Below are positions 25,227 through 33,017 of a stretch of 64,000 nucleotides of DNA, piece after piece (within the stretch, counting starts at the first letter, position 1; each line of letters opens with the position of its first letter). Both the position numbers and the translations under genes were made by a program. The notes under the pieces are model-generated. The model worked only from the letters and a program-made list of their open reading frames with translations, had not been told where the DNA came from and did not search any database. Source of the DNA: an uncultured Duncaniella sp. (GTDB lineage: Bacteria > Bacteroidota > Bacteroidia > Bacteroidales > Muribaculaceae); assembly GCF_910577345.1 (NCBI RefSeq), contig NZ_CAJTMT010000005.1, positions 62,001-126,000 of the forward strand, read 5' to 3'.

Positions 25227-25297
25227 AATTCACAACGGGTAAAAATGCCAACGACAAATCCACCCATCATGAATTACGAATCATGCATCATGAATTC

Positions 25298-26074
25298 TCA
25301 CGAAGCCATCGCCCTGTTTTTCGCGATAAGCTCGCGGGCGAGGGAGATATGCGACGTCGCGCCTCTCGACAGCGGATCATAGAGCAGCGCGGGAAGGCCG
25401 TGGCTCGGTGCCTCGCTGAGACGGATGTTGCGGGGAATGACAGTGTCGAACACCATTGGGCCGAAGTGGCCTTTCAGTTCCTCATAAATCTGGTTTGCGA
25501 GACGCAGACGCGCATCATACATCGTCAGCAGGAAGCCTTCGATTTCGAGCGTCGGGTTGAGCTTTGATTTGATGATGCGGATGGTGTTGAGGAGCTTGGT
25601 GATTCCTTCAAGGGCGAAATATTCGGCCTGGACAGGGATAATCACAGAATTGGCGGCAGTGAGCGCGTTGACTGTGATGAGGCCGAGCGATGGAGAGCAG
25701 TCAATCAGGATGTAGTCATAGTTGTCGGCAACCCTGCCGATGGCTTTCTTCAACACATTCTCGCGCGAAGGCTTGTTGATAAGCTCGATCTCAGCTCCCG
25801 CGAGGTCAATGCGCGAACCGACGAGTTCGAGCCCCTCGCAGCAGGTGGCCACCTGAGAACCCGCTACGGGATAGTCGTCGACGAGACATTCGTAAATCGA
25901 CGAAGCCATTGATTTCGGATCGATACCGTAGCCCGATGTGGCATTTGCCTGCGGGTCGGCATCAATGATGAGAGTCTTTTTCCCTTCGGCTGCAAGAGAA
26001 GCCGCAAGATTGATGGTTGTCGTGGTTTTTCCTACACCGCCCTTCTGATTGGCGATAGCAATGATTTTACCCAT
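25298..26074 (-). CDS. parA: chromosome-partitioning ATPase ParA (Soj)
   Basis: The start was set at MGKIIAIANQKGGVGKTTT (ATG complementary to 26072-26074), the canonical ParA/Soj N-terminus; a longer frame adds 18 unlikely residues. The protein has 258 residues. The deviant Walker A KGGVGKTTT, A' motif IIDADPQANAT and Walker B ILIDCSPSLG are all present. ParA forms ATP-dependent dimers on nucleoid DNA and moves ParB-parS complexes. It is the first gene of the unit parA, parB, DUF5683, mltD. Confidence 0.96.
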   Translation of the reverse strand: MGKIIAIANQKGGVGKTTTTINLAASLAAEGKKTLIIDADPQANATSGYGIDPKSMASSIYECLVDDYPVAGSQVATCCEGLELVGSRIDLAGAEIELINKPSRENVLKKAIGRVADNYDYILIDCSPSLGLITVNALTAANSVIIPVQAEYFALEGITKLLNTIRIIKSKLNPTLEIEGFLLTMYDARLRLANQIYEELKGHFGPMVFDTVIPRNIRLSEAPSHGLPALLYDPLSRGATSHISLARELIAKNRAMAS

Positions 26075-26283
26075 AAGGTCTTTGTTATCAATTTTATGAT
26101 GCAAAGTAACGAAATATATTGCTAACAATCACTCTCTCAACCCCCAAAACGTGTTAAAATGTTGAAAACTCACCCCGAATGTTAATAAACATGCCTGTAA
26201 ACTTTCAACCGCCGTCAAATGTTAAATAAATAAACACTTACATAGCGCCAACGCTATGCTTCCGCAACGTTCCCGCTACCCGC

Positions 26284-26291
26284 TATTTTTG
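26284..26291 (+). promoter_or_regulatory. promoter -7 box of the kinase-like gene
   Basis: TATTTTTG matches the -7 consensus 42 bp upstream of the ATG at 26334. A small dyad, ATAGCG-CCAA-CGCTAT, lies just upstream (about 26242-26257). Confidence 0.45.
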
Positions 26292-26333
26292 TCTGCTTCA
26301 ACTATTTTTCCGTAAATTACAACTGTTTATATT

Positions 26334-27782
26334 ATGAGACGATTTATAACTTTGACGATTGCCCTCTCACTTGGTGCCCTCGGGATGTGGGCCGACAGTC
26401 AGAGTGAGCTAAACGCCCATCTGAAGGCTTACAACACACGCATCTCCGCCCACCAATATCTTCCGGCAGCCCAGTCGGTCGCTTCGGCCGCATCAGTCTG
26501 CGCGGATGCCAAGAACTACGACGGTGCTTTCCGTCTGATAGGAAACTTCGACCAGGCTCTCGCCAAGGCCGGAATAGGACCCGACTCCCTCCCCGCTGTG
26601 CGCTACACGGCTGAAAAAGCCCGCTATGACACATATCGCCGCTTGAAAAACAATGCCTCCGCGCTCAAATCACTCTCGAAGATGGGCGCCTATGCAAAGA
26701 AGGCGGGGACAAAGGAAATTACTTCCGACATGCTCTTCAACGAGGCACAGTATTACTACTCCGTTGACCAAAACGCCAAAGGCGACCTCTGTATCGCACG
26801 CCTTATCAAGCAGTTCGACAGTTCCAAGGACTATAAGGCTGCCGACAAGGCCTACAAGGAAATCATCAACCGCGCCGTGTCGTCGGGCGATGCCGAACTC
26901 GTCGAACATACTTACGAAAACTACATGACATGGTCTGACTCCATCGAAGCCATCACCGCCGACACCGAGCTCGGCAAGGTCAAGAAGGAATTTGCAGAGT
27001 CGCAGGAGACAATCGCTGAAAAAGACCATACCATCGCAGCGCGCACCGGTTGGATCGTGACCTTCGTCACTCTTTTCGTCATCGCTCTCGCCGCTCTCGG
27101 TATCGGCGCACTGTTCTATTTCCGCATACTTGCCAAGAACCGCAAGATGAAGAAAACCGTGCAGGCTGCCAACGCACAGAGTGCCGCCAAGAGTGCCATC
27201 CTCCACAATATGTCGTCGCAGATGGAACCGACCCTCGAACGTCTTGACCAGTCCGACCCTGCCGTACAGAACCTTCGTGGCTATGTCAAACGTGTAGGGG
27301 AGCTTTCCGATGTTGAAAACTCTGAAGGCCATAGCGCCGATTCGCTCGAAGAGGTCAATCTCGACACATTCTGCGAGACAATCGTTGCAAAAGTCAGGCC
27401 GCTTGTCAAACCGCGCGTGGTCATCACCCTCAACGGCACCAAGGGTTATGCACTCATCAATCCGGAGGAAGTGGGCAAAATCCTCACCCATCTTCTTGAA
27501 AATGCTGCGAAATACACACCCGAAGGTGGCAAAATCACTCTTACATATAAGAAACGTGGAGCGAAAGTCCATCAGTTCATCGTCACCGACTCCGGCCCCG
27601 GTGTCCCCGAAGCGGAACGCGAAACCCTCTTCACAGCCTTCTCGTCGCAATGCGACATCGCCGAAGGCGACCGTCTCGGCCTCCCCATCTGTGCTCTCCG
27701 TGCCGAAAAAATCAACGGCAACCTCGCCCTCGACCCGGAAGTCACCACCGGCGCATCCTTCGTCCTGACCATCCACAATTAA
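26334..27782 (+). CDS. histidine-kinase-like membrane protein lacking the phospho-acceptor His
   Basis: The 482-residue protein has a signal peptide, a helical TPR-like periplasmic domain (residues about 22-230), one membrane segment (about 239-263), a short coiled region and an HATPase domain with N box LLENAAKYTPEG (387-398), G1 DSGPGVPE and G2 GDRLGLPICALRA. In the H box, normally NMSHE, the sequence reads NMSSQ, so Ser295 stands where the phosphorylated His is expected. His291 lies four residues earlier but out of position. It may act as a pseudokinase or a phosphatase-type partner. No response regulator adjoins it. Confidence 0.78.
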   Translation: MRRFITLTIALSLGALGMWADSQSELNAHLKAYNTRISAHQYLPAAQSVASAASVCADAKNYDGAFRLIGNFDQALAKAGIGPDSLPAVRYTAEKARYDTYRRLKNNASALKSLSKMGAYAKKAGTKEITSDMLFNEAQYYYSVDQNAKGDLCIARLIKQFDSSKDYKAADKAYKEIINRAVSSGDAELVEHTYENYMTWSDSIEAITADTELGKVKKEFAESQETIAEKDHTIAARTGWIVTFVTLFVIALAALGIGALFYFRILAKNRKMKKTVQAANAQSAAKSAILHNMSSQMEPTLERLDQSDPAVQNLRGYVKRVGELSDVENSEGHSADSLEEVNLDTFCETIVAKVRPLVKPRVVITLNGTKGYALINPEEVGKILTHLLENAAKYTPEGGKITLTYKKRGAKVHQFIVTDSGPGVPEAERETLFTAFSSQCDIAEGDRLGLPICALRAEKINGNLALDPEVTTGASFVLTIHN

Positions 27783-27924
27783 TATATCCACTAATATATC
27801 CCCCTTTTAATACATCAATTAATACACTCACCCTTTAATACATAATACATTCCCCCCTTTTCCACTAATTTAATTCATGCGGCTGCCTGACCGCAGCCAC
27901 AGAAAGGAGGTGTTCAAAACCCTG

Positions 27925-27960
27925 TTGCGGGTGTGGCGTCATCAACCGCCACACCCGCAA
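27925..27960 (+). terminator. hairpin downstream of the kinase-like gene
   Basis: TTGCGGGTGTGGCG (27925-27938) and its exact complement (27947-27960) form a 14-bp stem with an 8-nt loop, about 140 bp after the stop. Only a short A-run follows, so it could end transcription in either direction or be an RNA-stabilising element. Confidence 0.5.
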
Positions 27961-28165
27961 AAACGTGAAATCAAAAGGCGTGACCTTGATTTTGGAATGT
28001 TTGGCAAGTATTCACCATTTTAATTGAATTTGTCTTCGGTGAAATTCTCGGATTTTTCGGTTGGTACACCCTCTGATTCAAAGAATTTTAGTAATTTTGC
28101 GCTCGGATTGAGGCAACTCTGTCCGCGACATATTGAAAAAATACGAAGCGTTATGCTCATCTTGT

Positions 28166-28284
28166 AAAGTGAAAACGTAGGAAATTTTCGACTTGATACA
28201 AGAGATGGCATAGTGGTTCTCACGCGCATAGCGTGGGCTGCTATTGTTACATATGTATCAAAGGTTTCCTACGACCCTCACTTT
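28166..28284. repeat. imperfect inverted repeat with flanking direct repeat, upstream of the barrel gene
   Basis: AAAGTGAAAACGTAGGAAA...TTGATAC (28166-28199) is mirrored by GTATCAA...TTTCCTACGACCCTCACTTT (28255-28284). The left unit TGGCATAGTGGTTCTCACG (28206-28224) recurs as TGGCATAGTTGGCTCACG at 28290-28307. Inside is a small stem, CACGC-GCATA-GCGTG. A TAATTTTG box at 28092-28099 could drive a transcript through it. This is the main content of the 616-bp gap 27783-28398. It could be a structured RNA or an insertion relic. Confidence 0.45.
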
Positions 28285-28362
28285 AGACGTGGCATAGTTG
28301 GCTCACGTTTTCTTTTTGTCGTTACCTCAACATTTGTTGAGAGTTAATTGTCACATTTGACG

Positions 28363-28370
28363 TAATTTTG
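28363..28370 (+). promoter_or_regulatory. promoter -7 box of the outer-membrane barrel gene
   Basis: TAATTTTG matches the -7 consensus 28 bp upstream of the ATG at 28399, with a TTTGTTG stretch (about 28333-28339) at roughly the -33 distance. Confidence 0.55.
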
Positions 28371-28398
28371 CGTCTGAATTATAAAACGACATCTGCAC

Positions 28399-30489
28399 AT
28401 GGTAAAAAAGATTCTGCTTTTCACAATGCTCCCGGCAAATTTGGTCGCGTTTGCCGATGAACCAACCGACACAATCAAGACTCAGGAACTCAATGAGGTG
28501 GTGGTGGAGGCGCAAATGCAAAATACAACCGCCAATTCAACGACCTACTATCCTGACAGGAACAGTAAGCGAGCGGCTCAAAATGCCATCGACCTGTTGA
28601 ATCAGATGAATATCCCGCAGATAAATGTCAATCCTATCAGTGGGTCAGTCCAGACTCCAAGCGGAGATGATGTGGCGATTTTCATAGATATGGAACCAGC
28701 TACGCAGGAAGAGAAAGATGCTCTGCGTCCGGAAGATGTCAAGAAGGTTGAATATCTTATGTTCCCCTCTGATCCACGATATAATCACGAGAAATATGTT
28801 ATCAACATAACTCTCCGTCATTATGATTATGGTGGTTATGCCAAGGTGTCGGGTACGGGAAATGTGTTGGCAGGTTCCGGAAGTGGATTGGCGTATGCCA
28901 AGATGGCATATAAACGAATGACCTACGATATTAGCGTCAACGACAAATATACCGACAGACACAATACCGGTGATGAACAAATACAAGTGTTCAGATTTCC
29001 CGATGCAAATGGAAGTATCGACGAGATAACAAGGAGTAATCTTCTCGATTATAGCCGCTTCCAACAAAACCAGATTGGAGCATCATTCCGAGCCAAATAT
29101 ACTACGGAAAAAGTAATTCTGTCAAATAGTGTCTACTTTACCGCACAGAATACACCACATAGTGACAATAGTGGTCGATTACTCTTTTCATCGGACTTAT
29201 TCCAGGAAGGAACTTATTCAAATACATTGAATTCGACTTATCTCTATCCTCGGTGGAGAGGCAATTATTATTTCGACCTCGGACGAAATTTCAAACTTAA
29301 CGTAATTCCGTCACTGTTCTATGAGCATACTAAATACAGAAGATTGTATAATTCCAACGAAACCAATATTTTAACTGATGCAAAAGAGAATGCAATAACA
29401 GGACAGTTACAGTTCCAATTGAATAAAACTTTTAATAATCATCATACGCTTGACATCAATCTTCTGGGTATATACTATTACGACAAGGTTGAATATTCCG
29501 GAAATACATCCGTATCGCCGGTGTTCAATCAGTTTGCCTATGGCGGTTTCCTCGGCTATAGTTTTAACAAAGGAAATTTCTACGGGCAACTTGTAGGCGG
29601 TTTTGCAGGAGAATCCAACAAGATAAGCGGAGTGAGAACAAACAGTTTCATACCTCTTGCCGAACTTAATGCCCAATATGCGTTCAACCAAAAGAATTCT
29701 CTAAACGTATCTGCTCAATATTATGTCAACGCCGTGAGAGCTTCTGACAAAACGCCTGATATTATCCAAGAAAATGAATTGCTGTACAAAGTCGGCAACG
29801 TGCATTTGAAGAATACAAATTGGACGAAAGCAACGATAGATTACACATGGCTTCCGAATAATAAATTCTCTGTTTCCGCATCTTCCGGTTGGAGTAGATA
29901 CTTTAACCACCCCGTTCCCGTGTTTACTCCTGACGGCCCCAATGGTATGATGCTCCGGTCAATTGAAAACAATGGCGATTATCAGGATTTTTACATTGGA
30001 GGGACATTGTCTGCAAAGTTGCTAAACCGGAGTCTTGTATTTCGATTGACTCCGAGAATGTGGTTTGAGAAGATGACAGGCATGTATGCCGATAACGCCA
30101 ATTATCTATCAGTGCAATTATCTGCAACCTATTATCTGAAAAATCTCTACTTTTCCGCTTATTATTCATCTGCCAGTCGTGGTCTCGTTCAATATAGTTT
30201 GGAGTCAACCTCCGTTAAATCCAAGCCATTCTATCAGTTGAAGGTTGGTTGGAGCAATGGCAAGTGGAATTGCAGCGTGGCGGCAGTTAATATCTTCAGA
30301 CGCAACTGGGTTAACCAGACTTCTTGTTTGAAAAGTCAATGGTTCGACCAATATACTACTGAATATAATGCCAGCAGCCATCAATTTGTCAGCATCACGG
30401 CAAGTTACACGTTCGGATTTGGCAAGAAAATCAAACGTGGAGATGAAATCCAAAACGTTAGCGGTGGAAATTCCGCAATCATGAAATAA
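28399..30489 (+). CDS. TonB-receptor-like outer-membrane beta-barrel protein
   Basis: The 696-residue protein has a signal peptide ending AFADE. A short region with LNEVVVEAQM, similar to the TonB-dependent receptor start, leads to a plug-like part (AIDLLNQMNIPQINVNPISG, IFIDMEPATQEE, VKKVEYLMFP) and a long barrel of aromatic-rich strands. It resembles the 'outer membrane beta-barrel family protein' group of Bacteroidota, whose members have reduced plugs; no ligand can be named. Codon use is visibly AT-richer than in the core genes, which suggests acquisition. A terminator follows at 30513-30545. Confidence 0.82.
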   Translation: MVKKILLFTMLPANLVAFADEPTDTIKTQELNEVVVEAQMQNTTANSTTYYPDRNSKRAAQNAIDLLNQMNIPQINVNPISGSVQTPSGDDVAIFIDMEPATQEEKDALRPEDVKKVEYLMFPSDPRYNHEKYVINITLRHYDYGGYAKVSGTGNVLAGSGSGLAYAKMAYKRMTYDISVNDKYTDRHNTGDEQIQVFRFPDANGSIDEITRSNLLDYSRFQQNQIGASFRAKYTTEKVILSNSVYFTAQNTPHSDNSGRLLFSSDLFQEGTYSNTLNSTYLYPRWRGNYYFDLGRNFKLNVIPSLFYEHTKYRRLYNSNETNILTDAKENAITGQLQFQLNKTFNNHHTLDINLLGIYYYDKVEYSGNTSVSPVFNQFAYGGFLGYSFNKGNFYGQLVGGFAGESNKISGVRTNSFIPLAELNAQYAFNQKNSLNVSAQYYVNAVRASDKTPDIIQENELLYKVGNVHLKNTNWTKATIDYTWLPNNKFSVSASSGWSRYFNHPVPVFTPDGPNGMMLRSIENNGDYQDFYIGGTLSAKLLNRSLVFRLTPRMWFEKMTGMYADNANYLSVQLSATYYLKNLYFSAYYSSASRGLVQYSLESTSVKSKPFYQLKVGWSNGKWNCSVAAVNIFRRNWVNQTSCLKSQWFDQYTTEYNASSHQFVSITASYTFGFGKKIKRGDEIQNVSGGNSAIMK

Positions 30490-30512
30490 CCCTGATTCAT
30501 AAGTCATACTAT

Positions 30513-30545
30513 CAGCCCGACGAGAGAAAAACTTTCGCCGGGCTG
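30513..30545 (+). terminator. hairpin terminator of the barrel gene
   Basis: CAGCCCG (30513-30519) pairs with CGGGCTG (30539-30545). An inner CGAGAG/CTTTCG pairing with one mismatch extends the stem. It starts 23 bp after the stop. A 21-bp direct duplication (TTTAGAGGAGTAG-type) follows at about 30554-30593. Apart from these and the yefM promoter, nothing is recognised in 30490-30833. Confidence 0.55.
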
Positions 30546-30761
30546 ACTCGCGTTTAGAGGAGTAGAACTAATATTTAGAGGAGTAGGACTAATGATGTAA
30601 ACCTTTTCCTCGCCCAGGGTGGGACTGGCGGAAACCCATCTTTTCAAGAAGATGGTAGCTGGTAAGCTGCGAAGCTTCATGTTATCACCTTATTGGCTGC
30701 CAACCGGTAAAATGCAATATACCATTTAGCTGAATCAATCACTTTTTAATCAAAGGAATAT

Positions 30762-30791
30762 TGCAAATCCGGATAAAAGTACTTATTTTTG
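30762..30791 (+). promoter_or_regulatory. promoter of the yefM-yoeB module
   Basis: TTG (30762-30764) and TATTTTTG (30784-30791) are 19 bp apart, a full Bacteroidota promoter. Transcription would start near 30798, which excludes the longer frame beginning at 30789 and fixes the YefM start at 30834. Confidence 0.7.
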
Positions 30792-30833
30792 TACTTAAAT
30801 CATATTTTTAATTATTTCCTCAATTTTTTCCAC

Positions 30834-31112
30834 ATGCGCACCGCCAATTATTCGGAATTCCGGAACAATCTCAAAACGTATCTGAATGAGGTCATAAACG
30901 ACCACGAACCACTATTGCTCCACAGGCAAGGCAATGAGAGTGTCGTAGTGCTGTCGCTTGCGGACTACAATGCCATCAGCGAGAGCCAATATATCATGAG
31001 TTCCCACGCAACCATGCAGGCTATTGCCGAAGGCATCCGCGAATTGAATGAAGGCAAGAAAATAGAACAGCAACCGGGTGAATCAGTCGATGATTTCTTA
31101 GCACGATTATAG
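30834..31112 (+). CDS. yefM: YefM/Phd-family antitoxin
   Basis: The start was set at MRTANYSEFRNNLKTYLNE because the promoter lies upstream at 30762-30791; this gives 92 residues. The N-terminal Phd/YefM DNA-binding fold is typical (NYSEFRNNLKTYLNEVINDHEPLLLHR, VVVLSLADYNAI). The C-terminus (PGESVDDFLARL) is the toxin-neutralising part. It should bind and inhibit the YoeB toxin 3 bp downstream and repress its own promoter. Confidence 0.92.
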   Translation: MRTANYSEFRNNLKTYLNEVINDHEPLLLHRQGNESVVVLSLADYNAISESQYIMSSHATMQAIAEGIRELNEGKKIEQQPGESVDDFLARL

Positions 31113-31115
31113 GCC

Positions 31116-31388
31116 ATGTATCAGCTCGTCTTCTCACCACGCGCCAAAAAAGATTACGGTTATTTCAAAAAGACAGGCAATAAAGCGTTACTGAACAAAA
31201 TCGCCGAACTCCTGAAAGACATGATTGAACACCCATACGAAGGCATAGGCAAACCGGAGGCTCTGAAATATCAGCTCTCTGGCCTTTGGTCGCGCAGAAT
31301 TAATTCAGAACACCGCCTCATTTATTCTGTTCATGAAAACGAGATACAGATACTCGTAATCTCCATGAGATACCATTACGAACTCTGA
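31116..31388 (+). CDS. yoeB: YoeB/Txe-family mRNA interferase toxin
   Basis: The 90-residue protein has the full YoeB pattern: KDYGYFKKTGNKALLNKI, HPYEGIGKPEALKYQLSG, WSRRINSEHRLIYSV and the C-terminal MRYHYEL. The residues that align with the catalytic Glu46, Arg65 and His83 of the E. coli enzyme (in KPEALK, WSRRI and RYHY) are present. YoeB cleaves mRNA at the ribosomal A site when free of YefM. The antitoxin gene lies 3 bp upstream; the module looks intact. Confidence 0.93.
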   Translation: MYQLVFSPRAKKDYGYFKKTGNKALLNKIAELLKDMIEHPYEGIGKPEALKYQLSGLWSRRINSEHRLIYSVHENEIQILVISMRYHYEL

Positions 31389-31574
31389 CACAACGTTGAC
31401 TTAAATACTTCATCCAATCATCACCTAATAATTTGTGCAATCCAAAATTTATAACTAAATTCGCCATAGCATCAATGAATTATCTAATGTCAACAAATAG
31501 TATAGATACATAAGCCAATATGCACTCGGCAAGTGTTTTGGAAAAGTAATTATTCATTGTAAATTTAATACCGA

Positions 31575-32735
31575 ATGAATCCTCTTCAAAATAATACCTC
31601 AGAGCTTGAGCAACAGTTTTTAGAGCTGCTGTCAATGATCAATTATCACAGAAGCCGAGCATCACATGCCGTGAATGAGCAGCAACTTCTCACTGCATGG
31701 AACGTGGGCGCATATGTTTCAAATAAGCTTAAGACTCAACAATGGGGCAGCAAGGTAGTCACTCAGTTTGCAGAGTTCATGAAAGTAAAGGTTCCGGAAC
31801 AAAAGGGATTCAGCCGCAGAAATATCTACAACATGGTAATGTTTTACGAAGAGTATTCTTGCCAGTCTTTTCTTTCAACACTACAATCATATCTTCCAAG
31901 CTCATTTGTGCAGTTACCGACTGCACAAATTCTGAGTACTGATGTTAGGACTATCTCTGCACCATCTGAAATTGTGCAATTGCCGACTGCACAATTAGAT
32001 CAAAAAATTGGACTAATGCCGGAGATACTGCTGTCAACCTCCTATACTAACCATATTGCGATCCTCAATCAGTGCAAATCAGCAGAAGAAAGGTTATTTT
32101 ATATTATATATTCCAATAGAGAACGTTTGAAAGTAAAAGAATTACAGCGATGTATCAGCAATGATACTTATTCCACTCTCTTAGGTTCAAAGCATAACCT
32201 TTCGAAAGGTTTATTACAGACATATCCAAACGCACCTCTTGTTTTCAAGGACACGGCTTTTGTGGATTTTCTCGGATTGCCACAGAAACATTCGGAGAAG
32301 AGGCTACGAATGGGATTGGTAGAGCACATGAAGCAATTCATCCTTGAACTTGGCAAGGATTTTCTCTTTGTCGACCAGGAATATCAGCTTGAGGTGGGTG
32401 CAACGGTGTTTAAGGCCGACCTATTATTCTTTCACCGCGGACTACAGGCACTCGTTGCGGTGGAACTCAAACGTAAAAAATTCCATCCTTCGGATCTGGG
32501 ACAACTGGAATTTTATCTTGAGGCTCTCGACCGAGATGTAAAACGCAGCAATGAGAACCCTTCTATCGGGATAATCCTTTGTCCGGAAGCAGATAAAACC
32601 GTAGTGGAATATGCGATGAGCCGGAGCATGAGTCCTACGATGGTGGCGGAATATAAGCGTCAGCTTATACCTAAAGAAAAAATGCAGACTTTGCTGAAGG
32701 AATACTGCGACTTTACTAAGCTGGAGAATAAATGA
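31575..32735 (+). CDS. DUF1016/YhcG-family PDDEXK nuclease
   Basis: The 386-residue protein has an N-terminal DUF1016 domain (residues about 12-95; LLTAWNVGAYVSNKL, GFSRRNIYNMVMFYE). A variable middle follows, then a C-terminal PDDEXK-type nuclease domain (FLFVDQEYQLEVG, VFKADLLFFHRGLQALVAVELKRKKF), where Asp in KADLLF and the E-x-K of VELKRK form the catalytic set. The family is found near restriction systems; role uncertain. The middle contains the duplicated peptide VQLPTAQ, encoded by two DNA palindromes (31904-31995). Base use is AT-rich. It stands alone after the YefM/YoeB module. Confidence 0.88.
   Translation: MNPLQNNTSELEQQFLELLSMINYHRSRASHAVNEQQLLTAWNVGAYVSNKLKTQQWGSKVVTQFAEFMKVKVPEQKGFSRRNIYNMVMFYEEYSCQSFLSTLQSYLPSSFVQLPTAQILSTDVRTISAPSEIVQLPTAQLDQKIGLMPEILLSTSYTNHIAILNQCKSAEERLFYIIYSNRERLKVKELQRCISNDTYSTLLGSKHNLSKGLLQTYPNAPLVFKDTAFVDFLGLPQKHSEKRLRMGLVEHMKQFILELGKDFLFVDQEYQLEVGATVFKADLLFFHRGLQALVAVELKRKKFHPSDLGQLEFYLEALDRDVKRSNENPSIGIILCPEADKTVVEYAMSRSMSPTMVAEYKRQLIPKEKMQTLLKEYCDFTKLENK
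31904..31995 (+). repeat. two palindromic elements inside the DUF1016 gene
   Basis: ATTTGTGCAGT-taccg-ACTGCACAAAT (31904-31930) is a perfect 11-bp dyad. ATTGTGCAAT-tgccg-ACTGCACAAT (31971-31995) is a second copy with one mismatch. They are in frame and encode FVQLPTAQI and IVQLPTAQL, placed between the DUF1016 and nuclease domains. This looks like a palindromic element that has spread within a coding sequence. Confidence 0.75.
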
Positions 32736-32775
32736 ATAATGTCCTAAATCGGGGGAATTATGACCATAGACCATC

Positions 32776-32790
32776 TAAGAGGGTGTTTAA
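32776..32790. repeat. solo end of the MITE-like element
   Basis: TAAGAGGGTGTTTAA is identical to the outer end of the element at 39063-39473, including the flanking TA. No matching second end was found in the 282-bp gap 32736-33017, so it is probably a relic. The rest of the gap is AT-rich with nothing else recognised. Confidence 0.5.
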
Positions 32791-33017
32791 ACCTACTGAT
32801 TGCAGCGGGTGAATCGTGGACTCTATGACAGCAGAAGACTCCCGACGTATCAATTTTTTTCGTAACTTTACCCTCACAATCATTCCTGCCTTTTGGTTTA
32901 AAAAGTTTTAATCTACAGGTCTGAAAAGCGAAAGTTACTGAAATCGGTCGATTTTTATTCTCCGCAAGGGCTTTTGCTGACGGGCCAAAGTGTTATAATT
33001 GGCAGGAGGTTATCATT

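Noticed and set aside
26670..27791. 373-residue antisense frame opposite the kinase-like gene
   Set aside because: A shadow of the real gene, which has clear HATPase motifs and a signal peptide. Long antisense frames are common here because of codon bias.
30789..30833. Upstream start for YefM giving 107 residues
   Set aside because: The start codon lies inside or before the predicted transcription start. The 30834 ATG gives the normal antitoxin N-terminus.
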